Positions 53,424 to 63,030 of a stretch of 64,000 nucleotides of DNA are shown one piece after another. Both the position numbers and the translations under genes were made by a program. The notes under the pieces were generated by a model that did no database searches, had not been told where the DNA came from, and was given only the letters and a program-made list of their open reading frames with translations. The number at the start of each line of letters is the position of its first letter. Within the stretch, counting starts at the first letter, position 1. Source of the stretch: UBA10349 sp003485905 (GTDB lineage Bacteria > Pseudomonadota > Gammaproteobacteria > Arenicellales > Arenicellaceae); the NCBI GenBank assembly GCA_943787185.1, contig CALSLL010000004.1, positions 1-64,000 on the forward strand, written 5' to 3'.

Positions 53424-56113
53424 GCAATAAGATTCGACGGGAAATGCGGCTCTCAGGTTTGGAGCCTTTTCATATTGGTGACCAGAGTTTATTCGTTAAT
53501 GTGGGTGAACGAACCAATGTTACTGGGTCCGCCAAATTCCGAAGACTCATTAAGGAAGAAGATTACGAAGCGGCTTTAGAGGTGGCGCGCGAACAAGTCG
53601 CAAACGGCGCACAAATTATTGATGTCAATATGGACGAAGGCCTGATCGAATCACAGGACGTAATGGTGACGTTTCTCAATCTAATGGCTGCTGAGCCCGA
53701 CATCGCAAGAGTCCCGGTGATGATAGATTCTTCGAAGTGGGAAGTGATCGAGGCTGGCCTCAAATGCCTGCAAGGCAAAGGTATTGTTAACTCGATCTCT
53801 CTGAAGGAAGGGGAAGAGTCTTTCATTCGACAGGCCAAATTGGTCAGGCGCTATGGTGCGGCTGTTGTTGTTATGGCCTTCGACGAAGTGGGGCAGGCGG
53901 ATACGCAAGCACGTAAGGTAGAAATTTGTGAGCGCGCTTATAAAATACTTGTCGAGGACGTTGGGTTCGCACCTGAAGATATTATTTTTGATCCCAATAT
54001 TTTTGCTGTTGCGACGGGTATTGACGAACATAACAATTACGCTGTTGATTTTATTGAGGCTACCCGTGAAATAAAGCGACGGCTTCCTTACGTCAAAGTT
54101 TCAGGTGGCGTGTCGAATGTAAGCTTTTCGTTTCGCGGAAATGACACGCTTCGCGAGGCTATTCACTCTGTATTTCTATATCACGCTATTCAAGCGGGTA
54201 TGGATATGGGGATAGTCAATGCTGGGCAGCTGGCAGTATATGATGACCTGCCGGATGAACTTCGCACGAAAGTTGAGGCGGTTATTCTCAATACTTATTC
54301 GGGGGCAACCGAGGAGTTGCTGGCAGTAGCAGATGATTATCGAAGTGACGGAGTTGAGGTTGATAATACGGCAGACTTGGAGTGGCGCGGTTGGGCCGTG
54401 GAGAAGCGGCTTTCTCATGCATTAGTGAAGGGTATCGCCGATTTTATTGAGGAGGATACGGAGCAGGCCCGGCTTACGGTTGATCGACCTATTCAAGTGA
54501 TTGAAGGCCCATTAATGGACGGTATGAACGTTGTTGGTGATTTGTTTGGTGCGGGTAAGATGTTCTTACCGCAAGTTGTAAAGTCTGCGCGCGTAATGAA
54601 AAAAGCGGTGGCTTGGCTGCTGCCATATATTGAAGCGGACAAGCAAGGCGGAGAACAGCAATCGAACGGTAAGATTCTTATGGCAACGGTTAAAGGCGAC
54701 GTACATGATATTGGTAAAAATATCGTCGGCGTCGTTCTTCAGTGCAATAACTTTGAGGTTATTGATCTTGGGGTGATGGTTCCCGCTGAGCAAATCTTGA
54801 AAACGGCTAAAGAAAAGGGTTGCGATATTATTGGCCTTTCGGGTCTCATAACCCCGTCGCTTGATGAAATGGTACACGTGGCGAAGGAGATGCAGCGCCA
54901 GGATTTTAAGCTTCCATTGATGATTGGGGGAGCGACGACCTCTCGGCTACATACCGCGCTGAAGATCGAGCCATACTATAATAATGATCAGGTTATTCAT
55001 GTTACGGATGCATCGCGAGCAGTAGGCGTAGCGCAGCAATTGCTGACTCCTGAAACTAAGGGCGATTATATTGCTGGCATTAAGGATGAGTATGAACACG
55101 TTCGGCAGCGCCGCGCGAGCACTAAAAATGTCAGGAAATCAATATCGCTGATTGCAGCACGAGAAAATAGGCCTGATATTGATTGGGTAAGTTTCCAGCC
55201 TCAAAAACCTAAAAAACTGGGCGTTCAGGTTTTTAAGAAATATCCGTTAGAAGAACTGCGCGATCTAATAGATTGGACACCATTTTTTATAGCCTGGGAG
55301 TTGGCAGGGAAGTACCCACGAATTCTTAACGACGAAGTCGTTGGTGAAGAAGCTCGGAAACTGCATGCAGATGCTACGCAGATGCTCGATAAGATTATTG
55401 ATGAAAATTGGTTAACTGCCAACGCAGTCATCGGGTTTTATCCAGCCAATAGTATTGATGATGATATCGAGCTTTACTGTGACGATGATCGGAGTGAAAC
55501 GCTTACCGTGCTGCATCATTTGCGCCAGCAGGACCAAAAGAAAGGAAATCAATTTAACTATTGTTTATCCGATTATATTGCACCCAAAGGGACCGGTAAG
55601 CCGGACTATATTGGAGCATTTGCCTGTACGGCTGGCGAGGGTATTGAGTCGAAGCTCGAAGAATTCGAAGCTGATCATGATGACTATCAGTCGATTATGT
55701 TAAAGGCATTAGCGGATCGATTGGCGGAGGCTTTTGCTGAGCTTCTGCACGAAAAAGTACGCAAGGAATATTGGGCTTATGCGGCTGAAGAAGAATTAGA
55801 AAATGAAGATCTTATAAAAGAGCGCTATAAAGGCATCCGTCCTGCACCTGGTTATCCTGCATGCCCGGATCATACTGAAAAAGCTACGTTATGGGAGCTT
55901 CTGCGGCCGGATCAGAATGTAGGCATTTCAATTACCGAGAGCTTTGCGATGTTGCCCACGGCGGCAGTCAGTGGCTGGTATTTTTCTCACCCGGATAGTC
56001 GATATTTCGCAGTTACCCGGCTACAGGAAGACCAGATTGAGGATTATGCGAAGCGCAAAGACATCCCAAAGGAGCAGGTTGAGCGCTGGCTTGGTAGTGT
56101 TATAGCCGATTAG
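53420..56113 (+). CDS. metH: Methionine synthase, folate/B12/reactivation subunit (split MetH, C-terminal part)
   Basis: 897 residues. The pterin-binding domain (FVNVGERTNVTGSAKFRRLI, VMIDSSKWEVIEAGLK) leads to the B12 cap and the cobalamin domain with the DVHDIGKNIVG signature (GDVHDIGKNIVGVVLQ, His is the lower ligand), then the AdoMet reactivation domain (RPAPGYPACPDHTEK). With the 337-residue partner the total is 1234, against 1227 for E. coli MetH. It needs cobalamin. It starts at an ATGA overlap, so the subunits are made in near-equal amounts. Confidence 0.94.
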   Translation: MSNKIRREMRLSGLEPFHIGDQSLFVNVGERTNVTGSAKFRRLIKEEDYEAALEVAREQVANGAQIIDVNMDEGLIESQDVMVTFLNLMAAEPDIARVPVMIDSSKWEVIEAGLKCLQGKGIVNSISLKEGEESFIRQAKLVRRYGAAVVVMAFDEVGQADTQARKVEICERAYKILVEDVGFAPEDIIFDPNIFAVATGIDEHNNYAVDFIEATREIKRRLPYVKVSGGVSNVSFSFRGNDTLREAIHSVFLYHAIQAGMDMGIVNAGQLAVYDDLPDELRTKVEAVILNTYSGATEELLAVADDYRSDGVEVDNTADLEWRGWAVEKRLSHALVKGIADFIEEDTEQARLTVDRPIQVIEGPLMDGMNVVGDLFGAGKMFLPQVVKSARVMKKAVAWLLPYIEADKQGGEQQSNGKILMATVKGDVHDIGKNIVGVVLQCNNFEVIDLGVMVPAEQILKTAKEKGCDIIGLSGLITPSLDEMVHVAKEMQRQDFKLPLMIGGATTSRLHTALKIEPYYNNDQVIHVTDASRAVGVAQQLLTPETKGDYIAGIKDEYEHVRQRRASTKNVRKSISLIAARENRPDIDWVSFQPQKPKKLGVQVFKKYPLEELRDLIDWTPFFIAWELAGKYPRILNDEVVGEEARKLHADATQMLDKIIDENWLTANAVIGFYPANSIDDDIELYCDDDRSETLTVLHHLRQQDQKKGNQFNYCLSDYIAPKGTGKPDYIGAFACTAGEGIESKLEEFEADHDDYQSIMLKALADRLAEAFAELLHEKVRKEYWAYAAEEELENEDLIKERYKGIRPAPGYPACPDHTEKATLWELLRPDQNVGISITESFAMLPTAAVSGWYFSHPDSRYFAVTRLQEDQIEDYAKRKDIPKEQVERWLGSVIAD

Positions 56114-56131
56114 TGGGTTTGAAAAACTGAA

Positions 56132-57448
56132 CTAGACTATTTCGTAGCAGGGTTCATATTGGCCTGATACTTTCATGCGGCCCTGCTTTATGAATTGAGC
56201 CAGCAATGTATCCAGACTCATCATTATATCAGCGTCACCATGGATCTTGAATCTTCCGTTCGATTGAATCGAACGTATCACCGAGGGCTTTACGTTGCCA
56301 GCGACTATAGCTGAGAATACTTGTCGTAAATTAATCGCGAGTTGAGCAGTAGTCAAAGATCTAGATAATTTGAGTTTGGCTACATTATCGTGCGAAGGGT
56401 AGAACTCGATTTGCAGTTCTTTCTGTATTTCAATGTCCCAGTTAAACGGTCGTGGGTTTTCAATAACGTTCTGCGCTAGATATCGTACTGCTGCGGCAGG
56501 GTCACCAATGATTAGCTTATAGTATGACTTTGCTTTTTCGCCAAGGGCGTCAACAATGAAGTGTTCCAATGACTCAAAGTATGCTCGGGCCGACTCGGGT
56601 CCTGTCAATAGTACTGGTGGTAGTTGATCACGGTTTTTTTCATTTAGCAGTATGCAAAGCAGGTACAGAACTTCTTCGGCAGTACCAACTCCACCAGGAA
56701 AGACTACGATTTCATGAGCCAGTCGGACAAATGATTCCAGTCGCTTTTCGATATCGGGCATTACGACTAAATTATTCACTATCGCGTTAGGCGATTCTGC
56801 AGCGATAATTCCTGGTTCCGATATGCCGATATATCGGCTTAGCCGCCGGCGCTGCTTGGCATGTGCGATCGCCGCTCCTTTCATTGGACCCTTCATTGCG
56901 CCGGTGCCGCAACCGGTACAAATATCGAAACCCCGAAGGCCTAATTGATAGCCCACTTCCTTTGTGTAGTCATATTCATGCTCACTAATAGCATGTCCTC
57001 CCCAACATACAGCAAGCGGAGAAGATGGTTGCTCATCAAGCAATTTGGTATTCCGGAGAATGCGAAATGTGATATCTGACGCAGAATCACCCCTTGTACG
57101 CCAGTGAGTGAGTTTATCGCTAACATAAATTATGTCTCTCAATACGGCATAGAGATGTTCGCGAATCCCCTCAATGATCTCCCCGTCAACAAAGGGTTGT
57201 GGGGGAGGACTTGTAAGTAAGAAACTTATAAGTGGCCCGTTTCCGACTACTTCTAGCTTAAAGTTCTGATTTGATGCCAGAAGATCGTTTGCATCGTCAG
57301 CGTGTGAACCACAACTTAATACAGCTAATGCTCAATCACGTAGTAGCGGAGCCAAATGACCATTTGCGGACTTCACCAGTTGACTGGCTTCTGCCATCGT
57401 AAGTAGATCCATCCTTCCAAGCGGTGGGGCGATGCTTAACTTGTTCAT
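56132..57448 (-). CDS. ppnN: Nucleotide 5'-monophosphate nucleosidase PpnN, interrupted by one in-frame TGA
   Basis: From the ATG at 57448 the frame reads MNKLSIAPPLGRMDLLTMAE and continues to 56132 without any frameshift, about 438 codons, normal for PpnN. The single exception is TGA at codon 39 (57332-57334), in RD-TGA-ALAVL, where E. coli YgdH has RNCSLAVL with Cys37. Downstream, the catalytic LOG-type domain is complete (CTGCGTGAMKGPMKGAAIAH, VFPGGVGTAEEVLYLL). PpnN cleaves purine and pyrimidine monophosphates to base and ribose-5-phosphate and binds (p)ppGpp. A TTG at 57142 could start a shorter protein. Selenocysteine, nonsense mutation and sequence error are all possible. Confidence 0.85.
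57291..57331 (-). other. Stem-loop directly after the ppnN TGA, SECIS-like
   Basis: Starting right after TGA, GCA pairs with TGC at the far end, TTAGC pairs with GCTGA (one G-U), and TGTG pairs with CACA around a GTT loop, with a 3-base bulge and a lopsided internal loop. The loop begins 22 bases after TGA with a G, within the loose bacterial SECIS rule. The stem is weak and lies in coding sequence, so chance is a real possibility. Confidence 0.25.
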
Positions 57449-57516
57449 AATCGGTATCAAAATCCCTTGATTGGGATTAAGGAGTAGTGAAAATAACGGT
57501 ATAGGTTTATGCGGGC

Positions 57517-57549
57517 AAAAAAAACGGCGCCTATTACAGCACCGTTTTT
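57517..57549 (-). terminator. Rho-independent terminator after the outer-membrane protein gene
   Basis: On the minus strand AACGGTGC pairs with GGCGCCGTT around a TGTAATA loop (one G-T pair), with flanking A and T runs ending in eight T. It lies about 33 bases after the stop of the barrel protein gene, upstream of ppnN. Confidence 0.85.
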
Positions 57550-57581
57550 ATCAACGATTTAGTATTAACTACACGAAGAGA

Positions 57582-58781
57582 TTACTTAAATAAGTATCTA
57601 ACTCCGGCAGATAACATTTTATTGTCTTCAATATCGTCAAAAAATGAGCGACCTTCGATAAACCATTGCAACGGTGTGTTTCCTATATTTGACCCACCGT
57701 GGACAAAGATTGACCCATCATCGAAATCTCCATCATCTATATTCCATACCCCTACGCCGCCGCCAACGAAGCCGCTACCACCGATGCTTTTTTCAAGACC
57801 GATGTCTAGGAATAAATTATCTTCGGGATAAATGTTGCCTTCGTTTATACCGTTGCGGTTAATGTATCCACCTTGTACAAATAGGCTTAAAGTTTCGCTA
57901 ATAGGACTAAGAATACCAGCCCTTATTCCAGCTACGCCGGATGAGTCACGCATGTCCATATCCCAAGCTTCTTCATAGCGCATGCGGGTTTCTGTACCGT
58001 AGAATGCGCCAATATACGGAATCAGGCCAAGCTCGGGAGCTGGTGCCATCGGTGCTGCGGCAATAGTGGCAGAAGCTCTAGCCATTCCAGTTCCACATTG
58101 CCCGGGAGCTTCTGCTTCCAGTGAGTAAGAACCAGACGGAAGATCTCCACTCCAGCAGCCGTTCCCATCAAGAGCTAATGTTTGAGTCTGGCCAGACGGA
58201 TATACCAATTTCAATGCAGCACCTTCATCTGAGCACACGGTTAAAGTGTCACCTGATAATGATGTGGTAAGGCTTGGTTGGCCAACCGCTACTGGTGTAG
58301 ACCCAATTAAAGATACGTTACAGCAAGCATTAGGTATTACTATTTGATGTTGTTCGCAGTTTGAGACCACATTGACTTCAAAACCAGCAAAAGATTCACT
58401 ACCAGCCCAACGTCGGTACGGCAAAGCAACTTCAGCTGGGCTTCCGCTACCTTGACGTCCAGACATCCATTCAAATTCTGTACCTGGGGCATAAAGTTTT
58501 TCGGTAAACTCACCTGCGGCGACTGCGTCCATTAAGTCCTGAGCATTTCCAGACCAACCGGCACTGGCTAAGATATTCTGAACAGCTTGTGGGTTATTCG
58601 CAAAAAAGGCCTGTAACTCACCAGCCGACTCGATCCCAGGTGTGCATATTGCTTGGCTGGTACCCAATCTTGTAACGTCTTTGTAGATTTGTGCTGACGC
58701 TGGGGCTATTGAGGCAATTAAGACCATTCCGATAGCACCGGAAATCAAGTGTTTAATTTTTTTAGTATAATTTGTGTTCAT
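57582..58781 (-). CDS. Outer-membrane beta-barrel protein with a Cys-rich N-terminal part
   Basis: 399 residues from the ATG at 58781 (open to 58865). A signal peptide (LISGAIGMVLIASIAPASA) is followed by about 220 residues with eight or so cysteines (AICTPG, VVSNCEQ, NACCNVS, TVCSDEG, GNGCWSG, PGQCGTG). The last 140 residues look like an 8-strand barrel: alternating strands such as GLIPYIGAFYGTETRMRY, TLSLFVQGGYINRNG and LQWFIEGRSFF, ending VRYLFK. No known family is named for the N-terminal part. It is a single gene between ppnN and the aminotransferase, with its own terminator. Confidence 0.7.
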   Translation of the reverse strand: MNTNYTKKIKHLISGAIGMVLIASIAPASAQIYKDVTRLGTSQAICTPGIESAGELQAFFANNPQAVQNILASAGWSGNAQDLMDAVAAGEFTEKLYAPGTEFEWMSGRQGSGSPAEVALPYRRWAGSESFAGFEVNVVSNCEQHQIVIPNACCNVSLIGSTPVAVGQPSLTTSLSGDTLTVCSDEGAALKLVYPSGQTQTLALDGNGCWSGDLPSGSYSLEAEAPGQCGTGMARASATIAAAPMAPAPELGLIPYIGAFYGTETRMRYEEAWDMDMRDSSGVAGIRAGILSPISETLSLFVQGGYINRNGINEGNIYPEDNLFLDIGLEKSIGGSGFVGGGVGVWNIDDGDFDDGSIFVHGGSNIGNTPLQWFIEGRSFFDDIEDNKMLSAGVRYLFK

Positions 58782-59011
58782 AATAGTTTTCACTCTACCC
58801 AAGTTTTCGATACGTTTTCTTAGAAATCTTATTCTTTTCATGCATATGGATTCAAATTCTATCAAGTTATTCGCTAAACAAGTATCAGTTTTTACCAGTA
58901 GTTCATTAATTTATTTAAATAAGTTCAATTAATCTTTGATATTTATAACTAAATAAAGCGTTTACCGCCTGGTAGACCCTAGATTGGTTACTGTATCTTT
59001 TTGGATGGTTT

Positions 59012-60202
59012 ATGTTTGAAAATCTAAGCACACTGCCGGAAGACCCCATTGACGTAATAATGGAGCAATTCCGACAAGACCCGAATACCTTTAAAGTTGA
59101 TCTAGGCGTTGGCGTTTATCGTGATGAAAATGGTAAGTCTCCAATAATGAAGGCTGTGCATCTCGCGGAGCAAAAATTGACCGAAAATGCTGCCTCAAAA
59201 GAGTATTTAACGCCAGCGGGTAATACAGATTACTGTAGTCTGATTGAAAACGATTTGTTTGGCGCGGGACATTCTAGGTCCTTGGTAAGTGTACAAACAC
59301 CAGGCGGTGGTCCGGCTTTGCGGGCAGCAGCAGATTTAGTTAAACGATTATCGCCCAATGGCCGCATTTGGGTGTCAGCACCAACCTGGTCACACCATTT
59401 GCTTGTTATGTCTGCGGCAAGGTTGGAAGTGTTGAGATATCCGTACTACCAAATTGGCGAGGGAGATATACAGCGTGAGGCGATGTATTCAAAATTCGAA
59501 AACGAGGCCTGCGCCGGTGATGTAATTCTGCTCCACGCTTGTTGCCATAACCCGACTGGACAGGACCTGAATGGTGAGGATTGGACTGAATTGGCTAGAA
59601 TATGTAATAAAAAGGGACTAATTCCGTTTGTAGATGTTGCCTATCAAGGTTTTGCTGAAGGGTACGAGCAAGATGTGGCCGGCCTCCGTCAATTATTAGA
59701 GGCAGTCCCCGAAATGATAGTTGCTAGTACTTCATCCAAGTCGTTTGGTATTTATCGAGAGCGCGCAGGTATGTTGACAATGGTGTCTGAATTGGAAGCA
59801 GAAGCTGCCAGCACGCTGAAAGAGCAATTGCTAGAAGTAACTAGGGGCCTGTACTTTATGGCTGCCGATCATGGTGCAGCGCTGGTTGTTGAAATACTTC
59901 AAAACGACAAGTTAAAAACGCTCTGGCACTCCGAGTTGGAGGCTGCCCGAAATCGAATGATGACAATGCGTAACTTCTTGGCTAGACAGCTAGAAAAGCA
60001 TTTGGCAGACAGCCGATACAATTATATTGCCGAACAGCGGGGTATGTTTTCGATTTTTCCGTTAAATCCAGAACAGATATCCCGGTTGCGGCAAGATTGT
60101 TCAGTTTATTTAATTCCGGGTGGCCGGATTAATGTGGCGGGATTGACCAGTGACAACATAGATTATGTCGCTGAAGCATTAACACGCGAATTAAGAATCT
60201 AG
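59012..60202 (+). CDS. Aromatic/aspartate amino acid aminotransferase (class I)
   Basis: 396 residues. DLGVGVYRDENGKSPI is the AspC/TyrB N-terminus; LLHACCHNPTGQDL holds the PLP Asn, VDVAYQGFAEG the Asp-Tyr pair, STSSKSFGIYRERAG the PLP Lys243, and GRINVAGL the substrate Arg. It moves amino groups between aspartate or aromatic amino acids and 2-oxo acids. I cannot separate tyrB from aspC on sequence alone. It is a single gene. Confidence 0.9.
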   Translation: MFENLSTLPEDPIDVIMEQFRQDPNTFKVDLGVGVYRDENGKSPIMKAVHLAEQKLTENAASKEYLTPAGNTDYCSLIENDLFGAGHSRSLVSVQTPGGGPALRAAADLVKRLSPNGRIWVSAPTWSHHLLVMSAARLEVLRYPYYQIGEGDIQREAMYSKFENEACAGDVILLHACCHNPTGQDLNGEDWTELARICNKKGLIPFVDVAYQGFAEGYEQDVAGLRQLLEAVPEMIVASTSSKSFGIYRERAGMLTMVSELEAEAASTLKEQLLEVTRGLYFMAADHGAALVVEILQNDKLKTLWHSELEAARNRMMTMRNFLARQLEKHLADSRYNYIAEQRGMFSIFPLNPEQISRLRQDCSVYLIPGGRINVAGLTSDNIDYVAEALTRELRI

Positions 60203-60318
60203 CCCTTCAAATATTTTGCGATTAATGCGTGGAAAAAAGAATTAGGAGAGTCAATGATTGAAAGCTAAAGCGAAGAAATTACTCTTCTTGTTGGTCTGTT
60301 AGCTAGAGGCTAATGTTA

Positions 60319-60350
60319 AAGGCGTCTGCCACTGTAATGACAGCCGCCTT
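60319..60350. terminator. Hairpin between aminotransferase and ferredoxin genes
   Basis: AAGGCG and CGCCTT form the base of a stem continued by CTG/CAG past a mismatch, in a gap between two genes that converge. T-runs are short on both strands, so it is at best a weak bidirectional terminator. Confidence 0.4.
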
Positions 60351-60368
60351 CTATTTGAACGTTAACTT

Positions 60369-60692
60369 TTATCGTTCCAAATGTTCGAGCTTTCCTTCTT
60401 TTTCCTTCCAGTCTTCCCAATCGGCAGGAGGATCTTGTGACTCATTAATCACAGGCCACCCGGCCGCAAGCTCGGCATTAAGCTCTAGAAACGCCTCTTT
60501 GCCATCAGGCAGCTCATCCTCAGAATAAATGGCTTCGACTGGGCATTCGGGTTCGCAAAGCGAGCAGTCGATGCATTCATCCGGATCGATCACGAGCATG
60601 TTAGGTCCTTCGTGGAAACAATCCACAGGGCAAACTTCAACACAATCAGTTAATTTGCAGCGAATGCAATCGTCGGTAACTACATATGTCAT
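60369..60692 (-). CDS. fdxA: 7Fe ferredoxin FdxA
   Basis: 107 residues. The first cluster motif is CIRCKLTDCVEVCPVDC, the second CIDCSLCEPECP, giving one [3Fe-4S] and one [4Fe-4S] cluster, as in Azotobacter ferredoxin I. The C-terminal extension (WPVINESQDPPADWEDW) is typical of the family. It carries electrons in the cytoplasm. It is convergent with the aminotransferase gene. Confidence 0.95.
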   Translation of the reverse strand: MTYVVTDDCIRCKLTDCVEVCPVDCFHEGPNMLVIDPDECIDCSLCEPECPVEAIYSEDELPDGKEAFLELNAELAAGWPVINESQDPPADWEDWKEKEGKLEHLER

Positions 60693-60871
60693 TAGATGTT
60701 CTCTTCGATTTCGTTGAGTCGAAAACTATTACAAGCGCACGTTGAAATCAAGTGTAGCGCTTCGTTAATGATAAAAATATTGTTGATTAATTCCCGCAGA
60801 GTTTCCTTTTGAAATGCTCAAGTTTGGCTGAAGTGATAGAATCCTGCGCTTTGTCCTAGCCGGATTAGTTT

Positions 60872-61558
60872 GTGTCAGACGCTACTAATAAACAACATCG
60901 ACCAATACGCAGCTTTGTGCGTCGTGAAGGACGTATTACTCCGGGACAGCGGCGAGCGTTAAATCGACAGATTCCATTGTTTGGCGTGTCTTTGGAAGAC
61001 AAAGAACTAGATTTCACGAATGTATTTGAAAACGGTAATCCTGTTGTTTGTGAAATCGGTTTTGGAAATGGGCAGTCATTAGCAAATATGGCGGAAGCAG
61101 CGCCTGAAACGAATTTCTTAGGTATTGAGGTTTACCAACCAGGTGTCGGTAGTTTGCTTGTTCAAGTTCAGCAGAGGGAGCTAACTAATGTCCGGGTATC
61201 TTTAGATGATGCCGTTGAGGTGTTCGAGCAGCAACTTACGGAAGCTTCGCTTTCACGGGTACAAATTTTTTTCCCGGATCCATGGCATAAAAAACGTCAT
61301 AATAAGCGTCGACTTATTAATAGCCACTTTTTAGATACGTTGTCTCGAGTATTGAAGTCTAAAGGTGAGTTGCATATTGCAACTGATTGGGAGCCTTATG
61401 CTGATGAAGTGCTAGAATTATTGAGTACAAATTCAAACTTTACGAATACTGTGCAAGCATTTGCCTCTAGACCAGAGTGGCGACCGTTAACCAAGTACGA
61501 AGCTCGTGGTGAGCGGTTAGGACATCAAGTCAGAGATATCTTGTTCATCAGAAATTAA
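60872..61558 (+). CDS. trmB: tRNA (guanine-N7-)-methyltransferase
   Basis: 228 residues. IRSFVRREGRITPGQRRAL is the N-terminus, EIGFGNGQSLANMAE binds SAM, and IFFPDPWHKKRHNKRRLI is the catalytic signature. It makes m7G46 in tRNAs. The start is a GTG at 60872 with no ATG near. It ends 4 bases into the convergent CPXCG gene. Confidence 0.94.
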   Translation: MSDATNKQHRPIRSFVRREGRITPGQRRALNRQIPLFGVSLEDKELDFTNVFENGNPVVCEIGFGNGQSLANMAEAAPETNFLGIEVYQPGVGSLLVQVQQRELTNVRVSLDDAVEVFEQQLTEASLSRVQIFFPDPWHKKRHNKRRLINSHFLDTLSRVLKSKGELHIATDWEPYADEVLELLSTNSNFTNTVQAFASRPEWRPLTKYEARGERLGHQVRDILFIRN

Positions 61559-61749
61559 TCGTTATCGGTTTTTAGGCTAAGCTGATAACTTATATTTCCA
61601 TCCTCAAGCCATGTGCGCAGAGAAAACTCAATTGGTCGACAGCAGACCTGGCAATCTTCGACATAGCTTTGATCACCGGTTGAAATATCTACTAGCAAAC
61701 TTAATGATTCGCCGCAGTAGGGGCAGGCGTGGTCGGTTTCTTCGAGCAT
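61555..61749 (-). CDS. CPXCG-motif cysteine-rich small protein
   Basis: 64 residues. Two CxxC pairs, ACPYCGESL and DCQVCCRPIEF, form a zinc-ribbon-like fold, and the family is known by its CPXCG motif. The function is unknown. Its stop overlaps that of trmB. Confidence 0.8.
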   Translation of the reverse strand: MLEETDHACPYCGESLSLLVDISTGDQSYVEDCQVCCRPIEFSLRTWLEDGNISYQLSLKTDND

Positions 61750-61879
61750 TGGTAGCAGCTGGTACGTTTGACCGTCTGCCTATATTATCCTTGGACGATG
61801 ACAATCTATAGCAAAAAAACACACGGATATAGAATTCTATTTAATCGCTGCCGGCCTGTGATTCTTCGGTACGATATTC

Positions 61880-62974
61880 ATGTTTGAGCCGCCGCCAGAT
61901 TGGTGGGATCCGTATTCTTGCCAGCCACATAAGCTGCAAGCGGAAAGTAAATCTCGAGTTGGTCTTGGCCAGCTGGTGGAGTATGCCAAGGTCTCAGGCA
62001 CCGCTGTCGCCGGCGCGCTGCCTTTACTGCTTAAGTACATCAGCTTAAAAAAACAGGATAGAGGTCTTTCAGCGGAGAAATTCGTCGGTTTGAGTGTTTC
62101 ACCGTGTCCTGGTCATGACCAGCAATTGGTAGAAATGGTGTCAGAACTTGGAGTAAAAAACCTACTGGTTCGAATTCCCTGTTGGGAGTCGCACCGAGTA
62201 GGCGATTATGTCCGTTGGATGCAGAAGTTTGATGGTTGCCGCTTTGTGGTCAATATCCTCCAGAACCGTGATTCGGTGCAGAACGGAGCAACCTGGAAGC
62301 GCCAGCTAAAAGAAATATTTGAAGGTATTAAAGATAGTGATAATTGCGAAGCGGTATGGATTGCCAACGCTGTTAACCGCACTAAGTGGGGTTGCAGTAG
62401 TACGCGGGATTATCTAGAGCTACAAGCCGTTGCGGAGGAGTTTAGGTCGAGCGAACTTAAGATCCTCGGCTCGTCCGTTATTGATTTTGAGCCCTTACCC
62501 GCCTGGCGAACAGCCTTCAACTTTGCTGATTACCACTTAGATGCAGTAGCGGCTGAGTTGTATGTAAATAGACGCCATTCGCCGTGGAATACACAATTCG
62601 GTGTTTTTAATTTAGAAAATAAACTACGTCTATTTAAAGCAATAGCAAATCTTGGAAACAGGTGTTCTGATGAACTTTGGATTACTGAAACCAATTGGCC
62701 GTTACTGGATACTAAGCCGTATACACCAAACTCTGGACACCCTTCACGCACTGTCGACGAGGTAACTCAGGCTGAGTATTTAAAGCTGTACTACCAAATT
62801 GCCTGGCACTCGGGGTGGGTCGAGCGGGTGTACTGGTGGCAACTAGTCAATCCTGGCTATGGTTTGGTAGACAATCGTCGCGATCAATTTCGAAAAATGC
62901 CTTCGTATAATGCGTTTAAGCAGATAATGTCAGGCGCGTTGCAAGATAATCCACAACAGCCGGATTCGGCATAA
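61880..62974 (+). CDS. Glycoside-hydrolase-like TIM-barrel protein
   Basis: 364 residues without a signal peptide. The core resembles a clan A glycosidase: NLLVRIPCWES as an early strand, VWIANAVNRTKWG with the Asn that precedes the acid/base position in some relatives, and DELWITETNWP with Glu270 as the likely nucleophile; YYQIAWHSGWVERVYWWQL follows. Family and substrate are unknown. It is a single gene, preceded by a 130-base gap. Confidence 0.6.
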   Translation: MFEPPPDWWDPYSCQPHKLQAESKSRVGLGQLVEYAKVSGTAVAGALPLLLKYISLKKQDRGLSAEKFVGLSVSPCPGHDQQLVEMVSELGVKNLLVRIPCWESHRVGDYVRWMQKFDGCRFVVNILQNRDSVQNGATWKRQLKEIFEGIKDSDNCEAVWIANAVNRTKWGCSSTRDYLELQAVAEEFRSSELKILGSSVIDFEPLPAWRTAFNFADYHLDAVAAELYVNRRHSPWNTQFGVFNLENKLRLFKAIANLGNRCSDELWITETNWPLLDTKPYTPNSGHPSRTVDEVTQAEYLKLYYQIAWHSGWVERVYWWQLVNPGYGLVDNRRDQFRKMPSYNAFKQIMSGALQDNPQQPDSA

Positions 62975-63030
62975 TTCGGTTAATAAGGGAGTGCTATGTC
63001 CCTAAGAGTTTCTTAAGCGAGAAGCCGCGA

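Noticed and set aside
52410..56113. metH as one gene broken by a frameshift
   Set aside because: The two parts overlap by ATGA, each is complete for its domains, and the cut falls in an inter-domain linker.
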